From Candidatus Poribacteria bacterium (GTDB lineage: Bacteria > Poribacteria > WGA-4E > WGA-3G): a stretch of DNA of 64,000 nt. The notes below the pieces were generated by a model. The model was given only the letters and a program-made list of their open reading frames with translations. It searched no databases and was not told where the DNA came from. Both the position numbers and the translations under genes were made by a program. Of the stretch, positions 1 through 7,706 are shown one piece after another. The stretch is from NCBI GenBank assembly GCA_003635195.1, contig PYIY01000067.1, forward strand, positions 1 through 64,000. The letters are read 5' to 3'. Positions within the stretch are counted from its first letter, which is position 1; each line of letters starts with the position of its first letter.

Positions 1-88
1 TTTCATACTTTTTAACCAAAAGGTCAAACGCTGCGTCGTCGCCTGATAAAACTCTATGAATCAGTTGAACATCGTTTTCTCTTTCCAA
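1..88 (-). CDS. ECF-type RNA polymerase sigma factor, N-terminal fragment (runs off the window edge)
   Basis: Read leftward, the frame encodes a peptide containing DVQLIHRVLSGDDAAFDLLV, followed by KKYE at the edge. This is the usual start of region 2 in sigma-70 family ECF factors, where an acidic residue pair and a F-x-x-L-V-x-K-Y segment precede the core-binding helix. No in-frame ATG exists. A TTG at 86-88 is preceded by AGGAGAGG (94-101) at 5 nt spacing, which gives a product beginning MERENDVQL. Only about 29 codons are visible, so the family call rests on the N-terminal motif and the short typical N-terminus. It is divergent from the CBM9/DUF5916 gene. Confidence 0.62.
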   Translation of the reverse strand, partial: MERENDVQLIHRVLSGDDAAFDLLVKKYE

Positions 89-320
89 GAGTTCCTCTCC
101 TAATGAACAGGCTGGGGGGTGTTCATATTTCTGAAAAGGCTGAATCAAATCTCAAGCCTTGTAAAATTAAAAAATGTAATACAGTTCATGCCCTCTATTA
201 TTAAAGACGAATTTTTAGACTGAAAAAACTGCATAATTTGAAGAAACAGAAAAATTCGGATTTTCTGGAAGCCGTTCAGGTGTGCGTTTTATGAGTTGTG
301 CCTACGTCGCGAATCACTTT

Positions 321-343
321 TGTAGGGGGGGTGTAACCCCGAT
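321..343 (+). repeat. TGTAGG-type palindromic repeat
   Basis: TGTAGGGGGGG is followed by a GGGGT-GTA-ACCCC hairpin. Other copies with the same TGTAGG start and a different palindrome occur near 7.64, 26.38, 36.75, 36.88 and 38.67 kb. The rest of the 89-437 intergenic region shows no recognisable gene. It presumably holds the sigma-factor promoter. Confidence 0.45.
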
Positions 344-437
344 TTATGCTGATGGTTTCCGCGCACCTATTCTGGATAATGCGTTCAGAGAACCGAAAAC
401 TGAATGGCTCCGGCTGAAAATGGAAAAATGACAAAAT

Positions 438-466
438 TTGACAAGACGGTGCTTCTCGACTATAAT
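438..466 (+). promoter_or_regulatory. Perfect consensus sigma-70 promoter
   Basis: TTGACA (438-443), a 17-bp spacer and TATAAT (461-466) match the vegetative consensus exactly. The expected transcription start is near 473, one base before the ATG at 474, so the mRNA would be leaderless. Confidence 0.75.
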
Positions 467-473
467 TATGCGT

Positions 474-2708
474 ATGCCGAGACTCATAATTGTTCTACTT
501 CTATCCATTTCATATCCAATACTGCTCTTCGCACACCCAGAGGGGACAGGTAAACACGTTATCCAGGCATACCGAATTGAACGTGAACCGCCACAGATTG
601 ATGGAATGCTGGACGATGCGGTATGGCAGCAGGCAGAACCGCGCAGTGAATTTATCCAACTTGAACCCGATCGCGGTACCCTCGCGACCGATGACACGGA
701 ATTCCGAATTGCTTATGATGTTCATAACCTCTATGTTGCATTCCGATGTTACGATGCCGAACCCGATAAAATTGTGAATCGGATGACCCGGCGCGGCGAT
801 GTCTACGCCTCAGATGTCATCTCTTTTTTTCTCGACCCACATCATGACCATCGCACTGGCTATAAATTTGCCACAAACCCAGCCGGAGTCCAAAGCGATA
901 ATTATCGGTATGAGGACACGCAACGCGACAGCAACTGGAAAGGGATTTGGTGGGTTGAAAGCAATATTGATGAATTAGGGTGGAGTGCCGAGTTCAAAAT
1001 CCCTTTCTCAAATTTCAGGTTTACCGATAAGCCGACACAGATCTGGGGTTTTGATGTCGAGCGAGTCAACCGCCGAAAGAGCGAAGTTACGGTGTGGAAA
1101 CAGTTGACACAAGCGGGTGTGGTTACGCGGATGTCAGATTTAGGGCATATCGTTGGTATTCAAGGGATTAAGACAGGGAAAAACTTTGAAATCACACCGT
1201 ATGCCTTAGGTGGTGCCGCCGGTGCTGCTGATGTGGACATTACACGTCAACTCGGTACAGGTTTGGATGTCCAATACAGCCTCACGAGTGCGTTGAAGGC
1301 GAACGTTACTGTCAATCCTGATTTCGCACAAGTTGAGGCAGATCAATTGGAAATTAACTTGACTCGGTTCCCGACACGTTTTCCAGAAAAACGCCCGTTT
1401 TTCGTTGAGGGAAACAGTTTTTTTGAAACGCCTTATGACTTAATGTTCAGCCGTCGCATCGGGAGTCGTGGGAATATTCTTTGGGGTGGTAAACTCACAG
1501 GAAAGGTTGGTAACTATTCCATTGGTGTTTTAGGAAATCAAACTGGCGAATTCGGTTTGTCTGGAACCGACTCGTCCGAAAAAGAAGAAGCGTGGTTTTC
1601 TGCTATCCGAATTAAACGCGATATTCTCAAACGTTCAAATGTCGGGATTCTACTTGCAAACAAAGAGCAACCTGAAGGCGATAGTTGGACACACAGCAGA
1701 GTCGGCGGCATTGATATGAATCTCGCGCTTGGTAAAACGTATCATCTCACGGGACAGTACGCCGGTAGTTTCCATCCGGGAGAGGATAAAGATAACTTCG
1801 CGTATACGGTTGATTTCGCGCAGCGGAACTATCTTTGGAGCAGCAGTATCGGATTTGAACGGGTCGCCCCGCATTTTGAGATTAATCGGACAGGATTTCT
1901 ACGGAAAGAACGAAATCGCGGCTGGCAACGTGTTTATATGCGGACTTCCTATTCTCCGCACTGGGGAAAGCACCAATTTTTTTCCGGTATAATCACCCGT
2001 CTTTCCCAAAGCCTCTACACACCAGCGTATTTTACTGAATGGGGGCTGCGGAATCCGGAGCTGTCTCTCTCTCCTAAATTCGATGAAGACCTACTCAGGT
2101 GGAGTGCTGGTGCGGACATCGGGATGGATTTCAGAGAAATTCTCTTGGATGATATTCATGTCTACTATTTCCGAAGCCGAGAAATTGAACTCACTGAGGT
2201 CTTTACAGCAGACAGATATGGGTTTGAGTTTGATACCAACTCCACATACCCGATTGCCATCGGTATCGCTATGGATTTCGCAGACTATTTTAACTTTGGA
2301 CGACAACAGGCGGGCAAACAGCGGAGTCTGACGCTTGAATCTACCTTACGTCCACAGAGTAATTTTTCAATAGAATTAGATAGCAGTTACGCGCAGAGTC
2401 TTGATTTAGAGGGTGCTATTGACGGTAGATTTTTTGTCAGTTCGTTGCGTGCGACTTATCTATTCACCCGTGAATCGTTTTTGCGGATGTTCGCGCAAGC
2501 GAGTAGGGAACGTCCGCTATCGGCGCAAATTCATGAGCACTATCTGCTCAGTCTCCTATTCGGATGGGAATATAGCCCAAAGAGTCATCTTTTTGTTGCC
2601 TACAACGAAACTTGGGGGGACGCGCCTGTTGGAACAAGTTTGAATCGTGCATTACAGTTGGAAAACCGAGTTGTTGTGGTTAAAGTGACCTATCTCTATA
2701 ACCTATAG
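474..2708 (+). CDS. CBM9-like / DUF5916 outer-membrane protein
   Basis: A signal peptide (MPRLIIVLLLSISYPILLFA) is followed by a carbohydrate-binding family 9-like domain (about residues 30-230) with the typical PPQIDGMLDDAVWQQAEP opening, a YVAFRCYD strand and an SDVISFFLDP segment. The remaining ~500 residues alternate short beta strands with aromatic residues and match the DUF5916 barrel that usually follows such CBM9 domains. The family is secreted and probably sits in the outer membrane; its ligand is unknown. ATG 468 and TTG 438 are also in frame, but both overlap the perfect promoter (438-466), and ATG 474 lies at its predicted +1, so 474 is preferred. No Shine-Dalgarno sequence is visible. 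Identification is by domain pattern only. Confidence 0.85.
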   Translation: MPRLIIVLLLSISYPILLFAHPEGTGKHVIQAYRIEREPPQIDGMLDDAVWQQAEPRSEFIQLEPDRGTLATDDTEFRIAYDVHNLYVAFRCYDAEPDKIVNRMTRRGDVYASDVISFFLDPHHDHRTGYKFATNPAGVQSDNYRYEDTQRDSNWKGIWWVESNIDELGWSAEFKIPFSNFRFTDKPTQIWGFDVERVNRRKSEVTVWKQLTQAGVVTRMSDLGHIVGIQGIKTGKNFEITPYALGGAAGAADVDITRQLGTGLDVQYSLTSALKANVTVNPDFAQVEADQLEINLTRFPTRFPEKRPFFVEGNSFFETPYDLMFSRRIGSRGNILWGGKLTGKVGNYSIGVLGNQTGEFGLSGTDSSEKEEAWFSAIRIKRDILKRSNVGILLANKEQPEGDSWTHSRVGGIDMNLALGKTYHLTGQYAGSFHPGEDKDNFAYTVDFAQRNYLWSSSIGFERVAPHFEINRTGFLRKERNRGWQRVYMRTSYSPHWGKHQFFSGIITRLSQSLYTPAYFTEWGLRNPELSLSPKFDEDLLRWSAGADIGMDFREILLDDIHVYYFRSREIELTEVFTADRYGFEFDTNSTYPIAIGIAMDFADYFNFGRQQAGKQRSLTLESTLRPQSNFSIELDSSYAQSLDLEGAIDGRFFVSSLRATYLFTRESFLRMFAQASRERPLSAQIHEHYLLSLLFGWEYSPKSHLFVAYNETWGDAPVGTSLNRALQLENRVVVVKVTYLYNL

Positions 2709-2868
2709 CGTGTTCGTTATCCATGACGGCAGGATCGGGGTTTTTAGATATCAACGTGTTAACTTCTTTCCCGCTTAGAAGACATGTTATCAGAATTTAG
2801 ACCCTTGTTCAGGTATAATAACTTCAATCACTTTTTTCTTCTCATCGCGAGGAAACTATAGTCAAGTA

Positions 2869-2957
2869 CCCCACCGGTTTCCATGAACGGTGTGGCGATC
2901 TAAAACGAACCCGGATGCAAACGTGCATCGGAAAAAATCACAGGAGAACTCCTGATG
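2869..2957 (+). promoter_or_regulatory. Structured 5' leader with ribosome-site hairpin ahead of the LRR gene
   Basis: Three hairpins lie in line. CACC-(g)-GTT pairs with AAC-GGTG (2872-2892). CC-(g)-GATGCA pairs with TGCATC-GG (2911-2931) across an AACG loop. CAGGAG-AA-CTCCTG (2941-2954) covers the Shine-Dalgarno AGGAG and touches the ATG at 2955. The first two stems each carry a bulged G on the 5' side. A TATAAT lies upstream at 2814-2819, without a good -35. It could be a regulatory leader or a leftover right end of an IS200/IS605-type element. No known riboswitch class was recognised. Confidence 0.4.
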
Positions 2958-4415
2958 TTTCGAGACCTTTTCAAAAACCGCCGCTTTATAGGTGTGTTAG
3001 CGTTCTTTGTGTTGTGTGTTGCGGGTTCTCTGCTTTACATGCACCACGAAAAACAGAAACGGAACGAGAGCCAGGAACCCACCATCCACTATGAAGCACC
3101 TGTTGAGGGGGATCCCTCACAAGTCGTTGACATCCCGGATCCGAGCCTCCGCGCCGCGATTGCCGAAGGACTCCATAAGGCACCGGGGGATGCCATCACG
3201 CGTGCGGAGATGCAAACGTTGCGTGAACTTCAGGCACTGGGCGGGGAGTTCGGTGAACTTGGACTGGTCGGGGAGTTCGGTGGATTTGAGGCACAGCGCG
3301 CGGAGATTACCGACCTACTCGGCATTGAGTTTGCAATAAACCTGAGAACGCTGTATCTCTGGAACAACAACATCACGGATATATCGCCAGTGGTAAGTCT
3401 AACGCACCTGAGAACGCTGTCTCTCGGTATCAACGCGATCTCGGATATATCGCCGTTGGCGAACCGCACAGCCCCATTGCACATGCTGGAGCTCAATGGC
3501 AACGCGATCTCAGATATATCAGCGTTGGCGAACCTCGACCTGGGTATGCTGTCTCTCGGTGGCAACGCGATCTCGGATATATCGCCGTTGGCAGGTCTAA
3601 CGCACCTGGGATATTTGCATCTCGGGCACAACACGATTTCAGATATATCGCCGTTGGCGAACCTCACAAACCTGGTGAATCTCAATCTCGAGCACAACAC
3701 GATTTCAGATATATCGCCGTTGGCGAACCTCACAAACCTGTGGAGTCTCGATCTCCGGCACAACGCTATCTCGGATATTCAAACGCTTGAAGGGCTTATG
3801 GCGCAAGGGACAGTTGTCTATTTTTCGGACAATCCGGCTTTTCAGACCCCCGGGCCTCGGATAGAAGACAGGTGGGTCTGGTTGATTGTGCCAGCGGCGA
3901 ATAACATCTACAGTCAGGATGCGGTACACTCTGTGCGAGATTTCTCTGTGCGAGATTTTCTTAAAGAAGTGAGTGGTGGAGCGGTGACAGAAGCCGATGT
4001 TGCCGTCAACGGTGCGACTGCCGGGGCGCAAGTTGGAAACAGCGTCTGGATGCCTGCCCCACTCACGGCAGCAGATCCAGACAACCTCAACGCCATCGTG
4101 AATGGCTACAACTTGGAGACAGACATCGACGACCCCCTGGTTGTCTATGGTGTGGTGTCTATCCAGTCGGAAACCCCGCAGCAGACGCGGGTGTATATCT
4201 CTGGATGTACTGTCCAGGTCTGGCTCAATGCGACGATGGTCTACAGAAATATGGGTTTGATGACGGGAATCGATTACGTAACGGTTGTGCCTGTCCAGCT
4301 GAATGCCGGTGAGAATCTGCTGTTTATCGCCGCTTATCGAGACACCATAAATAGTAGATGGGGTGCGTCTTTCGGGTTTCAAGACGGCACGGTCTATACG
4401 ACTCAAAGTCCTTAA
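2955..4415 (+). CDS. Membrane-anchored leucine-rich-repeat protein
   Basis: An N-terminal transmembrane anchor (about residues 10-28, RFIGVLAFFVLCVAGSLLYM) is followed by an IPDPSLRAAIAEGL motif common ahead of LRRs in such genomes. About eight 22-residue repeats of the internalin-like type follow, with core ISDISPLANLTNLxxLxLxx (about residues 125-280). The C-terminal ~190 residues are a beta-rich domain of unknown function. LRRs of this type bind proteins; the partner is not known. The start is set by AGGAG 7 nt upstream, inside a small hairpin. Two neighbouring repeats are almost identical at DNA level (see 3627-3758), so the array is probably still changing in length. The 246 bases before it hold the structured leader. 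Confidence 0.85.
   Translation: MFRDLFKNRRFIGVLAFFVLCVAGSLLYMHHEKQKRNESQEPTIHYEAPVEGDPSQVVDIPDPSLRAAIAEGLHKAPGDAITRAEMQTLRELQALGGEFGELGLVGEFGGFEAQRAEITDLLGIEFAINLRTLYLWNNNITDISPVVSLTHLRTLSLGINAISDISPLANRTAPLHMLELNGNAISDISALANLDLGMLSLGGNAISDISPLAGLTHLGYLHLGHNTISDISPLANLTNLVNLNLEHNTISDISPLANLTNLWSLDLRHNAISDIQTLEGLMAQGTVVYFSDNPAFQTPGPRIEDRWVWLIVPAANNIYSQDAVHSVRDFSVRDFLKEVSGGAVTEADVAVNGATAGAQVGNSVWMPAPLTAADPDNLNAIVNGYNLETDIDDPLVVYGVVSIQSETPQQTRVYISGCTVQVWLNATMVYRNMGLMTGIDYVTVVPVQLNAGENLLFIAAYRDTINSRWGASFGFQDGTVYTTQSP
3627..3758 (+). repeat. Near-identical 66-bp tandem repeat within the LRR gene
   Basis: Two consecutive 66-bp units start at 3627 and 3693, and a diverged one starts at 3759. The first 48 bases of the two units are identical, and differences fall only in the last 18. 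Each unit encodes one 22-residue LRR. Confidence 0.85.
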
Positions 4416-4541
4416 CGCAGCCATACGATGAGCTGTGCCAAGAGTGCGACCAACGCCAATCCGTTGCTGCTCTCCATTATTAGTTGGGGCGGTAATGTTC
4501 TAAAGGAATTTCTTACAATTCGTACCCCATGTGAAGGGAGA

Positions 4542-5156
4542 TTAATCCTTTTTCGATTTATACACGTGAAATTTGACGCGATCGAGTAATCGCCATGCGG
4601 TGTCAATGCGACGCTCCACATCGATGCGGTGATTATCTTCCAACATGATAAGCAGTCCAAGCAGTGCTCTTTCAGTTTCCATTTGGTTGTAAAGAGACAT
4701 TGCTGGCATCTGTATCGCTTTACGGAGTGCCAGGTAGTATGTTATGGCAGTCCTGAAAGTCGAATAATCTGGTTCCTCCGCTTGCAGATTTGCCACGAGG
4801 GTTGCAATATAGGCTTCGAGTAATTCTACCGGTATATTGCCGCGAACGAGGGGGTTAACAAGTGCCTCAACGGTATAGGGATGTGCACCTGTATAGACAT
4901 TATAACCGAACCCCCATTCTTTGGCGAGTTTTCGCTCGAAGGTGTAAGCTTGGTCAGGATTGATGCCTGGCAACAAAAAGAAATTATAGTTCCCATCGGA
5001 ATCCTTAGAGAGATCGCAGGCTTCCTTGTAGGTGTAAGTTTTTACTTCAGAAGTTGGGGGTTGTCTGAGGTTCTTGAACGTGTTGCTTTGTTGGTGAGTT
5101 GTGCAGCCACAGAGAATGACCGTAAGAGCAAGTAAAATGCACAAAGTTTTAAACAT
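4542..5156 (-). CDS. Small lipoprotein of unknown function
   Basis: The product starts MFKTLCILLALTVILCGC, a short signal peptide ending in a lipobox-like L-C-G-C, so it is probably lipid-anchored. The mature part (about 185 residues) is mostly helical, and no known domain was recognised. An in-frame TTG at 5171 would overlap the ribosome site. The ATG at 5156 has GGAGG (5164-5168) 7 nt upstream and is the better start. The gene is convergent with the LRR gene and divergent from the SMR-like operon. The 281-base gap upstream (5157-5437) holds no other recognisable gene, only the promoter region of the SMR-like operon. Confidence 0.7.
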   Translation of the reverse strand: MFKTLCILLALTVILCGCTTHQQSNTFKNLRQPPTSEVKTYTYKEACDLSKDSDGNYNFFLLPGINPDQAYTFERKLAKEWGFGYNVYTGAHPYTVEALVNPLVRGNIPVELLEAYIATLVANLQAEEPDYSTFRTAITYYLALRKAIQMPAMSLYNQMETERALLGLLIMLEDNHRIDVERRIDTAWRLLDRVKFHVYKSKKD

Positions 5157-5401
5157 TGAAATAGCCTCCAAGCATTATTTGGAGAATATTTTAGCATGAA
5201 AGGTCAATTGAATTCATGGCAATCGTTCAAGCAGGACTACCTCCGCGCTTTGTAACCTTGTCTATACTGACGTAAAGATTCATCAAAAAACACGTCCATC
5301 CAATCAAACAACTATTCGGTTACCTTGTGTTAAGTATACCATTAACAACTGGACATTTCAATATTTCAATCACATAGACAAAAACTCCAAAAACTAAAAA
5401 A

Positions 5402-5431
5402 TTGTAAAAAAAGGCAGAGGTGTGATATAAT
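5402..5431 (+). promoter_or_regulatory. Sigma-70 promoter with extended -10, predicted leaderless
   Basis: TTGTAA (5402-5407), an 18-bp spacer and TGATATAAT (extended -10, hexamer 5426-5431). The predicted start is at 5437-5438, and the gene's ATG begins at 5438 with no Shine-Dalgarno in front. Confidence 0.65.
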
Positions 5432-5437
5432 AAGAGC

Positions 5438-5806
5438 ATGAAAGATTTTATACTGCTATTTTTCAATGTGCTATTAACAGTGATGGGACAAATTCTGTTC
5501 AAACACGGGATGAACGTAGTGGGTCGTGTCAACAGTGTACGGGACGCGCTGGGAAAGTTGACACAGGCATTTTTGAACCCGTATATCCTCAGTGGGATTG
5601 CGATATACGGTTTTACGACGCTCATTTGGCTGATTATCCTATCGCGTGTTAAATTGAGCGTTGCATATCCGATGCTGAGTTTTGGATATGTGTTGTCAAT
5701 TCTGTTTTCTTGGCTGCTATTCAAAGAATCTATCCCTAAGGTCCGTATAATTGGTGCTCTAATCATCTGTATCGGAGTCTACCTCGTCGCCCAAGGAGAG
5801 TCTTAA
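5438..5806 (+). CDS. SMR/EamA-type small four-helix membrane transporter
   Basis: At 122 residues with four hydrophobic segments (about 1-20, 45-65, 70-92 and 97-117), it has the size and layout of small multidrug resistance proteins and of ArnE/ArnF-like half-EamA proteins. The third and fourth helices carry the SVAYPMLSFGYVLS and RIIGALIICIGVYLV patterns usual in this superfamily. Proteins of this kind work as dimers and export small cationic drugs or flip lipid-linked sugars. The substrate cannot be told here. A conserved glutamate in helix 1, essential in true SMR drug pumps, is absent, which favours the ArnE/F-like or general EamA side. It is the first gene of a five-gene plus-strand run. 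Confidence 0.72.
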   Translation: MKDFILLFFNVLLTVMGQILFKHGMNVVGRVNSVRDALGKLTQAFLNPYILSGIAIYGFTTLIWLIILSRVKLSVAYPMLSFGYVLSILFSWLLFKESIPKVRIIGALIICIGVYLVAQGES

Positions 5807-5809
5807 TCA

Positions 5810-6268
5810 ATGGCAGAACCGGTGACTGCTTATACTGAATCCAGCAATTCCGGGAACCTTCCAAGTGAGCCTGCTCCTGCTCGCTCTTATGTTGCGATGG
5901 TATTATCCGCAATTCTGCCCGGACTCGGTCAACTTTACTTGGGACAATTCCTGAAGGGATGTATTCTTTTTTTGATCTTTGCTTCAGCAGTTGGCATTTT
6001 CTATCTCAATTCCATGCCAGTAAATGAATGGCATGATTTAACCCGATTTAAACCTATTCCGAAAGCGGAAACCACAACGGACAATACAGAAGACTCGGAA
6101 GAGCGTCCTGAATACGCTATTCATATCTGGACGTTTGACGATGGGGAGAAGTTGATGTACCGTCCGTCTTGGAAACTGAAGATTAGTGGTTCAATTCAAG
6201 GAATTTTATGTTGGCTCTATGCGATTGGCGATGGATGGCGCGGCAGACGTAGAAGGAGCAAACGTTAG
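5810..6268 (+). CDS. Small membrane protein with PGLGQLYLGQ motif (TM2/DUF5683-like)
   Basis: A polar N-terminus (about 30 residues) leads into a helix with the motif PGLGQLYLGQFLKG, typical of TM2/DUF5683-like proteins that form a hairpin in the membrane. A second helix (about 48-66) follows, then a ~65-residue soluble acidic segment, a last weak hydrophobic helix and a very basic C-terminus (GRRRRSKR). The start lies 3 bases after the upstream stop, and AAGGAGA sits inside the end of the previous gene, so the two are probably translationally coupled. Function unknown. Confidence 0.7.
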   Translation: MAEPVTAYTESSNSGNLPSEPAPARSYVAMVLSAILPGLGQLYLGQFLKGCILFLIFASAVGIFYLNSMPVNEWHDLTRFKPIPKAETTTDNTEDSEERPEYAIHIWTFDDGEKLMYRPSWKLKISGSIQGILCWLYAIGDGWRGRRRRSKR

Positions 6269-6280
6269 CTATGGGTTTTT

Positions 6281-7645
6281 ATGGTAGTCAATTTGAGTTT
6301 GGAAACTTCGTTAAAAGTTCTCAGGTTTGTGCTCTGTAGTTCGCTCCTTGTTGCTTTGGTGATCGGGTGTCAAGATAACAAGGCAATTTTGAAAGAAAGC
6401 GAAAAACACTTGGATGCCGGGACACCGCAAGCCGCAGTTGACGGATTAGAGACTTTTATCAAAACCGCACCAGAGGAACCGAAGGCACGATTTTTACTTG
6501 GGAAAGCCTATAACGCATTGGGACGGCATAACGACGCGGTCGAGCAGCTCCGAAAGGCTTCACAACTCTATGCAGCGCAACCTGAAGAACGCACCGTAGC
6601 ACGCCTTGAATTGGCACGTACCTATCTCAGATTCGGGGACAGAACTTCAGCGTTTCGTGTGCTCAGGATCGTTCAACGCAGTACCTCGGACCCCGAAACA
6701 CTGCGCAAAATCATTGAACTTGTGGGAGATAGTTACCAGACTAAGCAACTCACGACCGGGGATTCGGATAACTATTCACCGACCTTTTCGCCGGATGGCA
6801 CACAGATCGCCTTCGCCTCTTTCCGAACCGATAACGGCGAAATCTATTTAATGGATCTGAATGGACGCATCCGACAGCGTGTAACCTACACAACAGATTT
6901 CAACGACAGCTCGGCAGCATTTCTCACGACACCGAACTATCTTTTTTATAGCAGTGAACCGAAGGCCTCCCGCGACGTGAAAGTCGTCCTTCAGAGTAGT
7001 GGTTCTACACCGATCTATGCCGGATTCAATCTGACGCACATTCATAGTAAAATCACACGACAGGTTTTACCGGTGACCTTCGGCGCGCGTGCGCCACGCA
7101 CCTCGCTATCAGGCAATCAGATTATTTATGAATCCAATGCAGACGGAAATCTGGAGTTATACCTACTCGATTTGGATGGCGTTGATTTAGCACAGTTCAC
7201 GCCAGAGGACATTGAGCACAAACGTCTCACTTTCAACGAAACTGACGACGGCAGCCCTACATTTTTCCCTGATGGAAAACGCATCATGTTTGTATCTTCG
7301 CGCGATGAGGTAAATCAACTCTATACGATAGATATTGATGGACAAAACGAGACACATTTCAACCCGAACGGCTACGATTGTTACAACCCGACTGTGTCTT
7401 CTGATGGAAAAACGATTGCGTATGTCTCTGTCAGAGATGGCGACTGGGAAATTTATCTCATTGATGCGGACAGCAAAAATGAACGCCGAATCACTAACGA
7501 CATCGGTAGATCTATCCAACCGGCTTTCTCGCCTGACGGTCGGCATCTCGTATTTGTTTCTGATAGAAGTGATACTTTCCATATCTATCTGATGTCTCTT
7601 GACGAACCCGTTACGCGTGAGGATTTAGTTCAACGTTTGCAGTAG
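6281..7645 (+). CDS. Lipoprotein with TPRs and TolB-like PD40 propeller repeats
   Basis: A signal peptide ends in LVIGC (lipobox, Cys about residue 30). About three tetratricopeptide units follow (residues 35-145). The C-terminal ~300 residues hold at least five PD40/WD40-like beta-propeller repeats with the pattern S-P-x-F-S-P-D-G-x-x-I-x-F-x-S and IYLMDLDG-type strands, as in TolB. TolB-like propellers scaffold envelope complexes. The TPR plus propeller architecture suggests a periplasmic adaptor held by a lipid anchor. It follows the two small membrane proteins by 12 bases. Its TAG stop is part of a palindromic repeat (7642-7687). Confidence 0.85.
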   Translation: MVVNLSLETSLKVLRFVLCSSLLVALVIGCQDNKAILKESEKHLDAGTPQAAVDGLETFIKTAPEEPKARFLLGKAYNALGRHNDAVEQLRKASQLYAAQPEERTVARLELARTYLRFGDRTSAFRVLRIVQRSTSDPETLRKIIELVGDSYQTKQLTTGDSDNYSPTFSPDGTQIAFASFRTDNGEIYLMDLNGRIRQRVTYTTDFNDSSAAFLTTPNYLFYSSEPKASRDVKVVLQSSGSTPIYAGFNLTHIHSKITRQVLPVTFGARAPRTSLSGNQIIYESNADGNLELYLLDLDGVDLAQFTPEDIEHKRLTFNETDDGSPTFFPDGKRIMFVSSRDEVNQLYTIDIDGQNETHFNPNGYDCYNPTVSSDGKTIAYVSVRDGDWEIYLIDADSKNERRITNDIGRSIQPAFSPDGRHLVFVSDRSDTFHIYLMSLDEPVTREDLVQRLQ

Positions 7646-7687
7646 GGGCGAGGTTCCCTCGCCCGTGTGAGGTCCCCTCGCTCCTAC
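7642..7687 (+). repeat. Palindromic GTAGGGGCGAGG element at a gene end
   Basis: An outer inverted repeat, GTAGGgGCGAGG (7642-7653) with CCTCGCtCCTAC (7676-7687), encloses a second hairpin GGGCGAGG-TTC-CCTCGCCC. The stop codon of the TolB-like gene lies inside the left arm. It could fold at the mRNA end as a transcription attenuator or processing site. Confidence 0.6.
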
Positions 7688-7706
7688 GCTCGGAGGTAAA
7701 ACAGAC

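Noticed and set aside
2760..2830. Full sigma-70 promoter for the LRR gene
   Set aside because: TATAAT at 2814 has no acceptable -35 at 16-18 bp; not called as a complete promoter.
3230..3763. Minus-strand frame opposite the LRR gene with repeated GDISEIVL
   Set aside because: Its repeats are the mirror of the LRR units; it is a by-product of the repeat array.
3705..4424. Minus-strand frame of 239 codons opposite the LRR gene end
   Set aside because: Antisense to the LRR protein and without recognisable fold or start signal.
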